Source of the DNA: Thereva unica
Taxonomy: Eukaryota; Arthropoda; Insecta; Diptera; Therevidae
Length of the DNA: 64,000 nucleotides
NCBI GenBank assembly: GCA_949987705.1
Contig: OX465281.1
Span: 83,170,543-83,234,542 of the forward strand
Direction: 5' to 3'
Below the pieces are notes generated by a model, which saw only the letters and a list, made by a program, of their open reading frames with translations, made no database searches and was not told the origin of the DNA. The translations under genes and the position numbers were made by a program. Shown piece by piece: positions 40,829 through 52,206 of this stretch (within the stretch, counting starts at the first letter, position 1; each line of letters opens with the position of its first letter).

Positions 40829-41085
40829 AAACAGGCGGAATTGAGAACTCGAAGAATGAGAAATTTTCCGTATCCACCAAATTCTCTTTGTTATGCGGTT
40901 TCGTGTTCTGGTAATCTGTTCTGGCTTCGAGCAATAATAAATTTGCTCTTAAAAGTTTTCTTTGAAATTTTGTTTTTGACTCTTTAACTATGAGTTTTCG
41001 TTTATATATATTGAGTGAAGAAAAAAGAGATCGAGGATAGGAGAAGTTTCTCTTTATGTAATGTTGATTGGAAAACAGAGGCCTG

Positions 41086-41409
41086 GGGCCTTATTCTCTA
41101 TTACAATATTGTTAGAATTTCTCTCGAAACTGACAAAATGGTATTCTCTATTACAAAACTGACTAAATTTTACTCGAAACTGTAACAATATTGTGAGATT
41201 TTTGCTCGAAAGCTCAAAGGTAATCGAGCAATTTATAAAATTTTAGGTATGGGCGGCAAAATTGATGCCTCTTGCACTCATTTTCTTTTCGTTCGGGTAT
41301 ATTACTACTAGAGGAAGCAATATTGTAATAGGGAATACGGAAGCATTTTAGTTTCGGATAGCAGTTTCGAGTAAAAAGCATTTGAGTATTGTAATAGAGA
41401 ATAGGGCCC
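41086..41409. mobile_element. Harbinger-like MITE with CTG duplication
   Basis: The left end GGGCCTTATTCTCTATTACA is matched inverted at the right (GGGCCCTATTCTCTATTACA), continuing ATA. CTG lies at 41083-41085 and 41410-41412. Length is 324 bp. Internal CTCGAAA and GGTATTCTCTATTACAA words repeat. Confidence 0.82.
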
Positions 41410-42426
41410 CTGTGTAGAATATAAGCTGATAACTTTGTAGCTTCCATTATATTTTTAATGATTCTTTTTAAAGAAGAATATTTTTATCAATTGTACGAGT
41501 ACGGGTTGCCTGAAGTGTTTTTTTTTTGCAAAGAGAATGTAATGATTGTAGGCGTGGGTGTAGGGGGTGCATGCGAGGTATGCAGGGTTTTATTATTACT
41601 ATTTTTTTTAGATTTTGAGCCAAAATTATGCATTTGTAATTAAATTAAATGAGATGAAAGTAGTAGTTGCAGTTTTTCAACGGCTTTTTTTATGGACGTT
41701 TTAATGAACAGCAGAATCTGAAAAAAAGGCGCAAAACGCCCACTAGCAGCGAAAACATTAACGAAAAAATGCGATTTTAAACTTTTTTGAAGTTTAAACA
41801 AATTTTCTTGTTCACCATTATAAAATAATATGTACTACATTTTAAAAAAGAAAATACCTCATACGATGCGATGCACAAAAATTAAAGGAAATTAATTTTC
41901 AAATTTAAGGTCAATTTTTGGGATTTGTATAAGATAATTTGACCTGAAATTATAACCAGTTATAAAGTATAAGTTCACTGAAAAAATCCGAAGTTATAAC
42001 CAAAACACTAAAATTTAGCAGTTTTTTAAGTCTTTTTTGAAGTTATATGTACGGATAAAAATTTCATCATAACGAACAGCCTCTATTTTCTTTTTCTTTT
42101 TTCGGACCTACACATGCCTAGATATACGCATCTATATTAAGAAAGAACGTCCAAAAATTTTCACAAAATGGTCAATAACTTAGCGTTGGTGTTGCTAGAG
42201 CTATAAAATGGCCATTTAGTATAGTATTCGATGTAACTAACAATTCCTTATGTTTTGCTTATTTTTGTTAAAGGTTTCGATACTTTTACTTTTATCGATC
42301 ACCTTGCGCATTGCTTCCCTTATACTGAACCTTACGAACCGCCACTGGGTCTCCCCCTTTTCAGCACTATCGTCAATATACCAATCCATGGTAGTCTATT
42401 TATTTTGATCATTTTGAGGCAAATTA

Positions 42427-42665
42427 CACGGGATAACACTTTCTGCCTTAACAAACCGGTTTGTGCGTGTTATACGAATTACACGATAAACTGACTGTTC
42501 TGCATTTTTTCGTGTAACAATTCTATTGTCTAAGTAGCTGTGTACAAACTGTCAGTTAAGCTAAGTCATTTTCGTAGACCCCGAGAATGAAATTATGATT
42601 GTGCTAGTGTGTTGCTCTGTGCAGTCGAGAATTTTTTGGGATGCGCAAGTAACAAACTTCCCCGC
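42427..42665. mobile_element. Second copy of the 6635 MITE family, right end missing
   Basis: It begins CACGGGATAACACTTTCTGC after TA and is nearly identical to 6635-6865 through GCAAGTAACAAACTTCCCCG. Similarity stops at GCGACCC, so the right TIR is lost or was displaced by other DNA. Confidence 0.75.
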
Positions 42666-44849
42666 GACCCCTTTAGTTTCAATTGCAATATTGCATTGCA
42701 GTACTAAAATTGATCGTGTAGCTCCTGCTGCAATATGCAATGCAATATTGTAAATGCAATGCTTGCATATGCAAGAAATTCTGAATTTATTTAAAACAAA
42801 ATGGCGGAAAGTGGAAAAACCTAAGCAGTGGAGATTACTTGACGCTGGATTATTTAATTTTATGTGAATTAACATAAAATTTTTTAAAAGGCAAAAGTTG
42901 AGACTGTTAACTATTTTTTTATTATTACAAAATGAGTGAATCATTGAAAATTAGGTCCAAATACAACAACTATCTCCTACGCATTTTTGGAAGAATGAAA
43001 TTGCAATGCAATGCAAACTTTGATATGCAATATTTCAAATTGCAATTGCAGACAAATTGATCGTCTGGCTCCCGGGTTAATGCTGGTCAACTAAAAAATT
43101 TGTTTTGACGAGAATTTCTGGAATAAAGAAAGACGAACGTGGTAAAAGAATATGCTAAACAATAAAATTAGAATAGAACAGAATATGCTACACAATAAAG
43201 TTAGTTCTCGTTTGTTTTTCGTTACAAATTTAAATTTTTCCCATTTTACATAATATAGGACTCGAAGTCGGAGCCGGATTTAAAATTTAAAAACATGGGA
43301 GCCGGAGTCGAAGTCGCAAATTTTTGAGGTTGACTCCGCAACCCTGGTTTTAAGTAGTATCCCCAATAGGCCTGATTCACGATACTGCTTTTCTATCTAC
43401 TCCATTATTGGTATTTTTGACGGGCCAGGCTGCGGTTCATGATGAATTGAATCATGAATTATAGTAATGGTGGTTAAAAGTTGGAAACTTAAATTTACAC
43501 TTACACCGGACCCCCCATCCTACACAACCCTTCTATATGTATGTATTTTTTACTCTATTGAGAATTTTTTGGCTTTGTTGCCAGGACTAACAAATGAAAA
43601 GTGCTCAAAGTCACGACTTTGTATTTAGGCGGCATGTTTAGATGATTGATACTGCATAAAATTACTTCACAATTTTAAAACGTCTGTGATACGAGACTCG
43701 CGCCAAAATTTATCTTTTTATATTCTCTCTTTGCATTTCAAGAAAGTAATCCCCAACAATTTGTATACCTATTGTTCATGGTGCTAGTAAATGCTACAAT
43801 CCAATAGACCGAAACAATTGTCTCGTTCATCTCTGTCCTCAACACTTTGAAAGATTAACACATTGACAAAAATTTTAAATAAATTTCTTATCTGATATAA
43901 AAATCCCGTCTTGACTCATCGCATAGTTGAAATTCTTGGCATGGCTGACGAGTGCTCAAGAATTTCCCGAAAATTTGGCTTGTACATAAAGTTTGCGTTC
44001 CAAGCACGTGAGATGCAGACTTCTGGTTTACCTGAGATTTAAATTGTTGAATGCTGTTCTTTCAAATTGGACTTTGTATGATTCAGAAATTGCAGTAGAA
44101 AACAATTTATTGTGTTGCAAAGAGAGTACGTTAATATATTATTATTGCTAATATTTACTAAAATTTTTCAAAAAAGTATAACTATCTGGACTTCTGAACT
44201 AGTTTTTGTTATTAGTAGATATCCGTTTTTTATAGTTCTCGTAGAAATTTTCTTTTTGAATCATGCTTCGAGCGTTCTACAATGAAGTCTGTCCAGTAAC
44301 TCAGGGTTTTTATGTACAAAAACTAATAACAGCAAACCAATGTATGTAAAAAATCGGTAATTTTCCGTAGAAATAGTTCATAAAACAAATAACGCGCATT
44401 TTTTGAGACCAGACCGGTCCAACCCGATCCATATTAATAAGTTACACAACTTTGCCATCTCACTTTTTTTGGGACAACGCCAAGTCTTTTTAAACGTAAA
44501 AAACTGTTTTTTTTCCATCATTGGTCGCCATTTTGAGGACGCATGCGCGTAATTTGTTTGTTTTAAAAGTTCATTGAATTCAACGGAAAATTTCCGATTT
44601 TTACACACCTTGGTATGTTGTTAATAGCTGAATGAGAGGATGGACTGTAGATCGATTTTATTGTTTCGTTCGTAGGAATTGAACCAAAGGAATTTTTTTT
44701 GACTTAGAACACATTCATTAGATTTTAATTGATTGCAATAATTAAGTTCATTTAACATTTTTATTTTTTATTTATAAACCATTCAAATTCAATTCAATAT
44801 AATTTTACTTACACTTCACAAAAGGTTCACTGATTTTTCGTTGACTGCC
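42666..44849. other. No supported gene
   Basis: AT-rich. 42670-43070 has many TGCAATATTGCA-type words and two direct copies of AATTGATCGT(G/C)T(A/G)GCTCC. Only short ORFs follow, including 44378-44608 on the minus strand, which I do not recognise. Confidence 0.35.
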
Positions 44850-45049
44850 AAAATGAGAGTGAGCGTTGGCCAGCTCGTGTGCAAACATATCCGTCCGTCA
44901 AGAATCTGCTTGACTGATTGGCAACCTGTAAATCTTTTTTATTAATCTTTTGAAGGTACCTTGACTGGTTTTTAAGGCAACCACGCGGACTAGGTTTTCC
45001 TTTCTTGGGTGAACTTTAACGACTCTTCCTAAAGCAGGTGACATATCTA
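44850..45049 (-). pseudogene. BEL/Pao-type Pol C-terminal remnant
   Basis: The minus strand from an ATG at 45049 reads SPALGRVVKVHPRKENLVRV, then VALKTSQGTFKRLINK. This fits the conserved end of BEL/Pao integrases (LGRV..V.PG.DGLVRVV.VRT..GT.KRPI.KL). Only this tail is present; upstream sequence is unrelated. Element type is inferred from this motif alone. Confidence 0.55.
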
Positions 45050-45078
45050 CTCAAGCGTATAGATGTTTTCAAACGTCG

Positions 45079-46008
45079 CACAGTGGGACCAAATCCAAAA
45101 AAGCTGGCCAGAAGTCAAAAAGTGCTTTAAATGATCTCAAATTTTGCACTTGGGGGTTTTTGGGGTCGCTGATCACGAATCCGGTGTCGAAATTACGATT
45201 TTAAAATGGCGGACTCAAAATAGTTAACATAACCACTCCCAATAGTCAAAGACTTTAGTAAATGATACCAACATTTCTCACTTAGGGGGTTCCGGGGTCG
45301 CTGATTACGAATACGGTGACGAAATTGCGAAAAGACTCAATTTTAATAACATGACCTCTTCAAAAAATCTAAATTTTTTTTAATATAATTTTTAATACTT
45401 TTGTTTAATTTTTTTTAAGCAAGTTATTTTATTAGGAAGTAAACTTTTTTTTGTTTCTCAAGGAACATTGAGTAATATGTGATTACTAGTTTTCAAATTT
45501 TTTTGCAATTTTGGGCAACGATTTTTTTTGGAGGTGAAGGATTACACTTTTACCAACAACGCTCAGTAAGTTTTGCAGGGGTGCAGGGGGGTGCAATATT
45601 TCTTCTTGTTCAAAATATATCGCACTCTCACAATCCTAATTCATAAAAATCACGTATAGTAGATGCTTACTGTATATTATATACTTGCTTAACGGGTATA
45701 CTACAATTTTTTTATACTCTACATACCTTCCAAAGAAAATTCCACTTTAAACGACCACGATTGCTTGGTTACTTAATTTTTTATATCGTTTTGAAAACGT
45801 CAACATTTTTTCACAGTATTAACGTTTAAAAATAATCAAAAAAGTTAAAGTGGCACTTAAAATTTATCAGTTCGTAGACAATAATCGAACTTTCCGTGAC
45901 TGATTGCTCACTATTGGAAGTGTCCTCGAACCAACAACCCCCCAAAGCGCAATATAGTAACTTTTTTTTAGACTTTTGGCCAGCTTTTTTGGATTTGGTC
46001 CCACTGTG
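45079..46008. mobile_element. Transib-like non-autonomous element
   Basis: Both ends start CACAGTGGGACCAAATCC, continuing AAAAAAGCTGGCC (inverted at the right, one or two mismatches). CGTCG lies at 45074-45078 and 46009-46013, an exact 5-bp GC-rich duplication. CAC(W/A)RTG termini with a 5-bp GC-rich duplication are diagnostic of Transib, the superfamily ancestral to RAG; the first seven bases equal the RAG signal heptamer. Length is 930 bp with no transposase. It contains two direct ~122-bp units marked by GGGGTCGCTGATYACGAAT (45172, 45294). The ORFs at 45826-46150 cross its right edge. Confidence 0.85.
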
Positions 46009-46365
46009 CGTCGTGACATTCCGCGCATGTATAGAATTTTTCAAACTCCGTGACACAAAAAATTTGAGCAGTTCTGCGCACCTCGTTGCCAAATTTTATA
46101 AATAATGTTCTATCATTTCCCCTCTTTTTAGTTAAAACGGCAACAAACACTGAAAAAACTCAACAAAATAATTTGGGAAGGGATGCGCGCATGCCGAATG
46201 AATAAAGTTAATTTATCTTTCTATGTGTTGAGCAGAGCCCCTGCTCAACAAAGGCAGTTTATTCAACATAATAAGCATAATTTTACTTTAATTATGCGAA
46301 ATATTTCTCATTTCTAAATTTAAAATAATTTAAAAAAAATGCTGAAAAAAATTCCTTTGAATAAA

Positions 46366-46626
46366 TGAGCGTTTTCATTCATAAACCGACAGTTCCCCGC
46401 AGTCGCAAGCAACACAACCTCCCCGGGCAGAAGCGCGTATGCGACTGGCAGGAAATATCAACAATCTAGTAATCAAATTTGATAAAAACACAAATTTCGT
46501 ATGTTTTAGTAGAAATTACTACAAATTATTTCTGTTGCATATGTATGTGTAAAATATAATAACCTTAAAATAAAAAAAATATATAAAAACGGGTGTTTTT
46601 CAGTCATAATTTGTAAATTTTTTAAA
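46366..46626. repeat. Dispersed repeat R2, copy 1
   Basis: From GAGCGTTTTCATTCATAAA to TTTGTAAATTTTTTAAATAA it is closely matched, in the same orientation, at 51949-52206. It contains CGCAAGCAACACAACCTCC. Type unknown. Confidence 0.8.
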
Positions 46627-46628
46627 TA

Positions 46629-47974
46629 ATGTGTGCGAGGCAAAATAGCCCGCGCTTGGTGGAAGGGATTGGGTTTGAATGTTGCAATGCAGAAGCTGCT
46701 CTCAGCATTCGTTTTATATTCTCGCGCCACTCTGAAAATTCATATCATATTCTCGCACGCCATCGCTGCTGTCTGTAACTGGACCTCGACTAAAAGTGTC
46801 CCAGATATGTATAAGGCTGCTTACACACCAAACTCGACATCGACATGACACGACGAAATTCGACAACATTTTTCTGTCGCGACACACATCTATTCTTATC
46901 ATTAAGCGAGTCTATTCACACTGAATTCGACATCGACACGACACGACAAGATTTTCTGTTGTGACACCCATTTATTCTTATTATTAAACGAGTGTATTCA
47001 CACTGAATTCGACATCGACACGACACGACAGAACTCGACAGAACTCGACAAGGAGAAAAACCGTTACCGACGAAGGGCTTCACATTCAAATCAGTTTATA
47101 TCCACTGAAGGCGACACGAGGAAAAACGTCGAACGACGACTTTCGACACGTCGAGTACTTATGCAGTGAGTTTCGTTGTGTCGAGTGGTTCTGGTTGTCG
47201 AGGTGTCGAATTTGGTGTGTACGAAGATTCGACAAAAATTTTTTTGTCGATAGACGTTTTGTAATGTCGTGTCGAAGTCGAGTTTGGTGTGTAAGCAGCC
47301 TAAGTAAAATTTGGTCGAGCTAGAGCTAGAGCAACAGACAGCAGCGAATGTGTGCGAGAGGATGAAATGAATGCTAAGAGCGGCGTCTGCATTGCGAAAA
47401 TATGAAATGAATGGGTGCGAGAATATGCCATGGATTTTGAGAGCGGCGTCTGCATTGTGAGAATATAAAACGAATGCTGAGAGCAGCTTCTACACAAAGT
47501 CTAGTAATAACAAGTCTTTCATCTTCATACAAAAATTTCCGACCGTTGATTGTGTGCGTGCATATATGAACATCACTGCTGAGCAACACTCAACGCATAC
47601 TTCGTGAACTCGGCCAGACAAAGCCAGATTCTCTCTCTTCGATCAAGTATGCAGACCAGAAAAGGAAAGACAACACATCGAACTATCCCATAAAAAAAAT
47701 CAAAACAAACGAGCAAATATGCACCAATACATCCCCATATAAACTCATAAAATTTTCGGGCTTATGGTTGTATTCCAGCACGTATAAAAATGTTGCATTC
47801 TCTCTCTGATAGCCTGACATCGTCATTTGAAAAACTTGTGCATGCAGCTGTTCGCCTTTCACTCATTAACCATATGAAGATGAAAGACTTGTTAATTTCT
47901 AGACTTTGCTTCTACATTGCAACATTCAAACCCATTCCCTCCCACCAAGTGCGGGCTATTTTGCCTCGCACACA
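46629..47974. mobile_element. Inverted-repeat element enclosing a MITE
   Basis: The left end GTGTGCGAGGCAAAATAGCC, with following GGTGGAAGGGATTGGG, is matched inverted at 47910-47974. Further inverted matches (GAAGCTGCTCTCAGCATTCG at 46689 versus 47461-47485) and short direct repeats of GAGCGGCGTCTGCATTG (47375, 47439) lie inside. A Harbinger-like MITE is inserted at 46815-47300. The duplication is not clear. Confidence 0.6.
46815..47300. mobile_element. Harbinger-like MITE (TAA duplication) with internal repeats
   Basis: The ends GGCTGCTTACACACCAAACT and the inverse, continuing CGACATCGACATGACACGAC (left), are flanked by TAA at 46812-46814 and 47301-47303. The inside carries tandem CACTGAATTCGACATCGACA units (about 84-bp spacing) and many GTCGA words. 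Length is 486 bp. Confidence 0.85.
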
Positions 47975-48429
47975 TATAATTATACGCTGCTGTTTGTAAG
48001 TGGAGCACAACCAAAAGTTTCCATGCTCTAGCCAGCTGCATAGGCACAAGTGCCCAGAAACGAGTGAGCAACAAAATGCGCGTGTCGTCATTATTGCAGC
48101 AAGTGTCCAGAAACGGGTGTAGCAACAAAGTGCGCGTGTCGCGAATTCTTTGTTTTACCCCCAGCGAAAAAGTGCCAAACGCGCCTAAAGAAGTTAACAC
48201 TTCAAAAACGCAGGAATTGTTTATTATATGAAAACCGCATGTTTTTGTGTCCCGAATTACAAAAACGGATAGCATAAATTATTTTTTGTGCTATCGTAGG
48301 AAATATTATTAAGGGGTAATTCAAATCTATAGACCTATCAGGCTATTAAAATATTAATAGCGAATAAAAAGCATCCATTTACTTGGTATTTTTCGAGATA
48401 TAAATTTTACAGAGATGAAGTGCCTCAAA
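47975..48429. other. No supported gene
   Basis: It contains two loose copies of GTGYCCAGAAACGRGTG with AGCAACAAARTGCGCGTGTCG (about 48050-48150). A plus frame MKTACFCVPNYKNG at 48229 looks faintly like a THAP start but stops at once. Confidence 0.3.
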
Positions 48430-48830
48430 GAACGGGTACAAGGGTCTTGAGACGGCCGCCATTGATCCAACGTTATATTGAGTATACTACATTGCTTATA
48501 GTATTCTACTTATCATACCCTTTCATTTGTTACTCGAGGAGGTTGTGAAGAAAGTGGTAATCCGCCCTCTTGAGAAAGCCGTCATGGATCTAACGGTATA
48601 TTGAGTACACTACATTGCTTATAATATTCTACTTATCATACCCTTTCATTTGTTATCCATGTTGAGGAAGTTGTGAAGAAAGTGGTAATCCGCCCACTTA
48701 AGACGGCCGCCATGAATCTAACGGTATATTGAGTATACTACATTGCTTATTTTATTCTACCTATCATATCCTCTTATTTGATACCCATATCGAGGGCGTT
48801 GTGAAGAAAGTGGTAATCCGTGGTAATACG
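48430..48830. repeat. 128-bp tandem repeats, second locus
   Basis: GTGAAGAAAGTGGTAATCCG recurs at 48545, 48673 and 48801, exactly 128 bp apart. Units carry ACGGCCGCCATGRATC and TTCTACTTATCATACCC. It is the same family as 21340-21840, and here the copies are more alike. Confidence 0.85.
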
Positions 48831-49096
48831 TTGGCCCTTAAGCTGGTCACATGTACAAGCGTCTAGGCATTGCATTCAGCGGTTCCATGTTAAGCGGAGA
48901 ATTTCCTCTGACACATAATTGCATAGTTGCGTTTCGTCCCGGCTTTCACACATAGTCCGAATATCTAAGTATCGTGTTCATGTGTTTGTTGTGTATACTT
49001 GTGTGTGCTATGTCGAATGCGGCAATGCAGAAAAAGTTGAAAATAGCCCGACATTTGCGTGGCATGCATTCCATTCATTCACTTCTATTTTATCTA

Positions 49097-49852
49097 CAGT
49101 GGCTCGCACAAATAATGGGACAAGCTAAACTCCCATAACAAAACGTATAAATCAAAAAATTAATTGTTCCCATTATGTGACACATCAAATTTCTTGGTAT
49201 TTAACGTATTTTTAAAATTTATCATCACATTTACAAAAACTAATACCGTTAAAAAATTATTCATTAAAAAACGAAACTAATCCCAATTCCTGGCTCGCAC
49301 GAATAATGGGACAGAAGAAAAAAGATGATTTCCTACAATATTGACTGTGAGTGCCTTATGATAAGCTCAGGTGAGTATTCCGCATCAATCTCTAAAGTCA
49401 ATCATCAATATGGCTCCTAAAGGAAGCAAACTACTTTTGAAGAAAGGCAACTAATAATTAAGTGTTATGGCAATGGGCAAAACTTTCGGGAAATTGGAAA
49501 ACTTTTAGGTAGAAGTCATTCCACGGCCCACAATATTATAAAAAAGTCCAGAAACGAAAATAGAATCAAAAATAAAAGTCGAGAAGGACAAGGAAAGTTG
49601 TTATGTTAACTGATTGAGAAGATAGAAATTTCGTGCGAAAAATTAAAGAGAATCCGTTCCAAAGAGCTAAAGAGCTTAATTCTTATGTGAAGCAAACTAC
49701 AGGCAAAAATGTGAGTGATGACACCATTCGAAGGACCTTACAAAGAAACGGATTTCATGGCGGGAATTACACGGAAAAAGTCATTTTTTAGTCCGAAAAA
49801 CAGAAAATTGCGTTAGAAAGTTGCTAAAGAATATTTGTTAAAACCAACGGAA
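49097..49852 (+). pseudogene. Tc1-type transposon: 5' TIR and transposase N-terminal half
   Basis: TA, then CAGTGGCTCGCACAAATAAT and GGGACA, marks the 5' end. A second direct copy (TGGCTCGCACGAATAATGGG) at 49291 gives an IR/DR arrangement. The ATG at 49410 begins MAPKGSK. One frame over the sequence reads ERQLIIKCYGNGQNFREIGK LLGRSHST, a paired-like helix-turn-helix, then FQRAKELNSYVKQTTGKNV and DDTIRRTLQRNGFHG. Frameshifts and stops break it. The DDE core is missing and unrelated repeats follow from about 49880. Confidence 0.8.
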
Positions 49853-49912
49853 TTGTCATACTGTAAGTTGATCCGTAAAGGTATATACATATTGATTTAT
49901 TTGAAGTGCTTT

Positions 49913-50449
49913 TAGCCCATTGCAATTTGTCGTAAAAAGGGCATGAAATTGCATTTCATGATGTACAAATTTTTTTTTTTGGAATTTGTTCAGGTACATC
50001 TGACAATGTTAAAACCATGTTTGTGGGGTCGCAGTGTGATGAGAAAAGTCGCCATCTTGAAAAAGAGGTAGAGGTCGTTTATACCAAATAACTCGGTTGT
50101 GTGCAATGATAGCTGAAAATGAGGCATTAGAGAATAAAATTATCTACAAAATGAGCCCTTAACGAGGTCTGTAAGTTAATTTGGCTCAAAGTTATGGCCG
50201 CTCAAAGTCCGAACTTTGTTCGGGTTGTTGAGGTTGAATGCAGTTTTTTGCGATTAACTCGTAAGATATTAATTTGGGTGGGTTAATACCGATTACCAAA
50301 CTTATAGTGCTAGTTATTACCTTTAGAATAAGCCCTTAGTCATCGTTCTCGCTTGTATAATGAATATAATAATTGATAACGCCATTTTTTTTAATATCTC
50401 CTTAACGGTTGCTCATATGTTAATGTAGTACGGAGCAGAAATACGGGTA
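49913..50449. repeat. Dispersed repeat R1, copy 2 (inverted relative to copy 1)
   Basis: Inverse of 33491-34026. It contains GTCGCCATCTTGAAAAAGAG and ATTAATTTGGGTGGGTTAAT. It appears to have landed within or next to the Tc1 element. Confidence 0.8.
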
Positions 50450-50907
50450 TTAAAATATCTTTCAAATGGGCTATTGACCGAAACTTGATGTTGTTTTATG
50501 TCCGCAATAGTCCGGGTGAAAAGTCAAGCGCGAAGGTTACGACACTTCTCGACGAATAACTCGCTTCCTGCCAGTTTCGCGTGTCGGAAGAATTCGAATT
50601 TTATGTACCCCCCGCCTGGAACGAATTAAAACACATACTTTAAATTACCAATTTTTTGGGACAGTCACTACGCGAGTTACATAGCGTAAACGAAAATGTT
50701 AAAAAGAACCGTCAAGTATTAAGTCGATTTTAGATATCTTAAAGACTTTCGTATCGAGGAATATTTATTGATATGGTTACCAGATCAATAGATATCGCAT
50801 ACGACGAATTCTTGAAGAATAATCAAACAGCGGAAAACGCTGGATACAGGTTTATTTACATGAAGTGAAAACTGAACTTCAAGCAACAAATTTTGAATCT
50901 GGTCAAA
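50450..50907. other. No supported gene
   Basis: No ORF or repeat pair noticed. Part may be eroded coding DNA of the same hAT-like element as the next entry. Confidence 0.3.
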
Positions 50908-51047
50908 CTGACATTCTTTGACATTAATGATCGGTCAGCAAAAGATATAGTTGATGCGATTCACAATGCGCTGAAATGCTACAATTTAGAGAAAAAATTG
51001 ATTGCTCAAAATCCCAAGTCAAGTCCCCAAGTAGTAACTAAGGTTTG
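50908..51047 (+). pseudogene. hAT-like transposase scrap
   Basis: The open stretch TFFDINDRSAKDIVDAIHNA, then KCYNLEKKLIAQNPK, resembles the hAT segment in which AIH.AL..Y.L..K precedes the second catalytic Asp. Only ~46 residues remain before a stop. Confidence 0.4.
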
Positions 51048-51793
51048 AAATTATGAACACATTTTTGTTTTCAATATTATCAGTCAAACAGAACTTTTAG
51101 AACTGAAAGACAATATATTATATTATTACTTTAAAAGATATTAAAACGTACAAATCCAGCACCATGGGCCAGTATCGCTCGAATTCATTAACGACTTTAG
51201 CAATATATAATTAATATATTTCCGAGATTCAAAACTTTAGTGAAAAAGTTATTGAATTGTTCGCGCAGCAAAAAGGACGCCGAGCAGATTGTTTGTATAA
51301 AAAGGTTTATTTATCTTTGTTATTATATTGATTTGTTGAATTTTTGTTTTGTTTTGAAAAATATGTTATTACTCGTTTTTCAAAAAAGTTGAGTTTATAT
51401 TTTTAAAATTAGTGCGATAGGCCTTATTTCATTCCTCCTATTTTGCTTTTTAAATAAACGGCGCTATTAATTTTGGGAAACCGACCATATAACACATTTC
51501 TACTTACAAGGTTCACTTGTTTAGTTTCATCTTACGCAAAATTTAGAATAAAATTACCTATATCAATTTAAAAAATCTTAAAATTAAAAGGAGAGTACAT
51601 TTAAAGATTTTTTAATATAAAAATGCATGTAAAATACACTGATAGTCCAATTAAATAAAATATATTGCTGAAGTGGAATGTTTAGTGCAGTCGGATGTAG
51701 GGTGGACTGGAAATCTGCAAAATAATTATATTAATGACTAATATTTTTTTCAAGCCCCACCAAATTTTAGAGGTAGGAGCCGTCACTGCAAGA
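51048..51793. other. No gene seen
   Basis: AT-rich, no repeat or motif that can be supported. Confidence 0.35.
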
Positions 51794-51945
51794 CCTTTAA
51801 AAGCCTTAATGAATTACAAATTGAATTGACAAATACATGGAATAGTATTGAGCCAGATTTTTGTAAAAAAATAGTAAATTCAATGTGCTCGCGTTTAAAT
51901 GCTGTTATTGAATGTTTAAAAGTTCAGACAAAATTTCTTTTAAAG
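51794..51945 (+). pseudogene. Tc1-type transposase C-terminal tail
   Basis: Reads NELQIELTNTWNSIEPDFCK, then KIVNSMCSRLNAVIECLKVQ. This corresponds to the end of Tc1 transposases (L...W..I....C..LV.SM..R...VI...G..T.Y). It probably belongs to the same broken Tc1 element as 49097-49852. AATGTTTAAAAGTTCAGACA at its end is matched inverted at about 52305-52329, so an element boundary may lie here. Confidence 0.65.
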
Positions 51946-51948
51946 ATA

Positions 51949-52206
51949 TGAGCATTTTCATTCATAAATTGAGAGTGCTCCGCAGCCGCAAGCAACACAA
52001 CCTCCACAGGCAGATGCGCGCTTGCGACTGGCGGAAAATGTCAAAAATCTAGTAATCAAAAAGATAAAAACACAAATATCGTATTTTTTAGTAGAAATTA
52101 CTACAAATTATTTCTGCGGCATATGTGTAAAGTATAAAAATCTTAAAATAACAAAATATATAAAAACGGGTGTTTTTCAGTCATAATTTGTAAATTTTTT
52201 AAATAA
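51949..52206. repeat. Dispersed repeat R2, copy 2
   Basis: Same orientation and ~90% alike to 46366-46626 by eye, ending at TTTTTTAAATAAT. It is bracketed by a 20+ bp inverted pair (51915-51938 and 52305-52329). Confidence 0.75.

Larger units (their letters stand above)
39964..42347 (-). mobile_element. hAT-type non-autonomous element, copy 2, complete
   Basis: The ends CAGTGGCGGTTCCTCTTTGG and inverted CAGTGGCGGTTCGTAAGGTT share a 12-bp TIR. GGTCTCCC occurs at 39956-39963 and 42348-42355, a perfect 8-bp duplication as expected for hAT. No transposase is encoded. Inside are a tRNA-like SINE head (40755-40828) and a MITE (41086-41409). The part 41460-42347 is shared with copy 1, in which the Gypsy and other insertions sit. 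Confidence 0.93.

Noticed and set aside
48229..48290. Possible THAP-domain start (MKTACFCVPNYKNG)
   Set aside because: Stops immediately and lacks the later THAP residues; too short.
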